NCBI GenBank assembly: GCA_902494875.1
Contig: CABUUO010000008.1
Coordinates: forward strand, 1 to 59,845
Reading direction: 5' to 3'
Length of the DNA: 59,845 bases
Source: an uncultured Pseudomonadota bacterium
GTDB taxonomy: Bacteria > Pseudomonadota > Alphaproteobacteria > RF32 > CAG-239
The notes beneath the pieces are model-generated. The model was not told where the DNA came from. It made no database searches and worked only from the letters and a program-made list of their open reading frames with translations. The position numbers and the translations under genes are program-made. Positions 59,728 through 59,845 of this stretch are shown here, piece after piece. Numbering within the stretch: the first letter of the stretch is position 1; every line of letters begins with the position of its first letter.

Positions 59728-59845
59728 TCAGAACAGTTTCAGGACCGACTGGGCAGCCTGAGAAGCCAAACTCAGAGAGTTAATGGCCAGCTGCTGTCTG
59801 GTCTGCAGAGCCAGCATATTTGCGGACTCTTCGTTCATATCGGCC
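59728..59845 (-). CDS. Flagellin, C-terminal part only
   Basis: The stop is TGA at 59728-59730 (minus strand) and the frame continues past the right edge. The 38 visible residues (NMLALQTRQQLAINSLSLAS, then QAAQSVLKLF) are the D0 helix of a flagellin C terminus, which mediates polymerisation. It would be the filament protein for the flagellum built by the other genes here. Promoter and N terminus are outside the window. Confidence 0.93.
   Translation of the reverse strand, partial: ADMNEESANMLALQTRQQLAINSLSLASQAAQSVLKLF

Overview
The window (about 60 kb, moderate G+C) comes from a flagellated alphaproteobacterium, most likely a Rhodospirillales-type lineage. Pointers are: flagellar regulators FlbD and FlaF and the cell-cycle regulator TrcR (DUF1013), all alphaproteobacterial; the gene order ThiE-like/efp/IMPase-like/OmpA-like/rpmE; and zapA followed by a 6S RNA and a YmdB-type phosphoesterase. 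One lipoprotein gene next to tRNA-Phe has a Bacteroidota-style leader, which would fit a gut community, but habitat is inference.

Layout. 1-5 kb: 3' end of a cysteine-rich protein, a stretch of degenerate intergenic repeats, two small envelope proteins, a HAD nucleotidase, dapE and trcR. 5-11 kb: an unknown soluble protein, a two-TM membrane protein with a degenerate class III cyclase-like domain, rpmE, an OmpA-like protein, an IMPase-like protein lacking catalytic residues, efp and a degenerate ThiE-like protein. 11-14 kb: coiled-coil protein, zapA, 6S RNA, YmdB-like phosphoesterase and an S1-like protein. 14-26 kb: a tight flagellar operon read on the minus strand, fliF-fliG-fliH-fliN-flbD-flhA-flhF-flhG, then a FliK-like protein and a membrane J-domain protein. 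26-32 kb: a second flagellar operon fliK-flgD-flgE with a near-consensus sigma-54 promoter, then flaF. 32-44 kb: solute-binding protein, GST, lipoprotein, a complete RND efflux operon, alpha/beta hydrolase, glycosyltransferase and thrS. 44-47.5 kb: an accessory-looking stretch with a DUF2934 protein, tRNA-Phe, the foreign-looking lipoprotein and two poorly known genes. 47.5-60 kb: a FlgE paralogue with its own sigma-54 promoter, accB-accC, a membrane-anchored RTX protein, mlaC and mlaA, a phosphodiesterase, a DegT aminotransferase, a Sel1-repeat protein, a large protein with a distant RelA/SpoT-like core, and the 3' end of a flagellin gene.

How they work together. FliF/G/H/N, FlhA/F/G and FlbD build and place the basal body and export gate. 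FlbD is a sigma-54 activator, and the two TGGCAC-N5-TTGCA sites lie ahead of fliK-flgD-flgE and of the FlgE paralogue, so the window shows a class II to class III flagellar cascade at sequence level. No CRISPR array, insertion sequence or integrase was seen. The most interesting leads are the RelA/SpoT-like protein, the degenerate cyclase-like membrane protein, the cluster of catalytically eroded enzymes around efp, and the apparent Bacteroidota gene beside tRNA-Phe.
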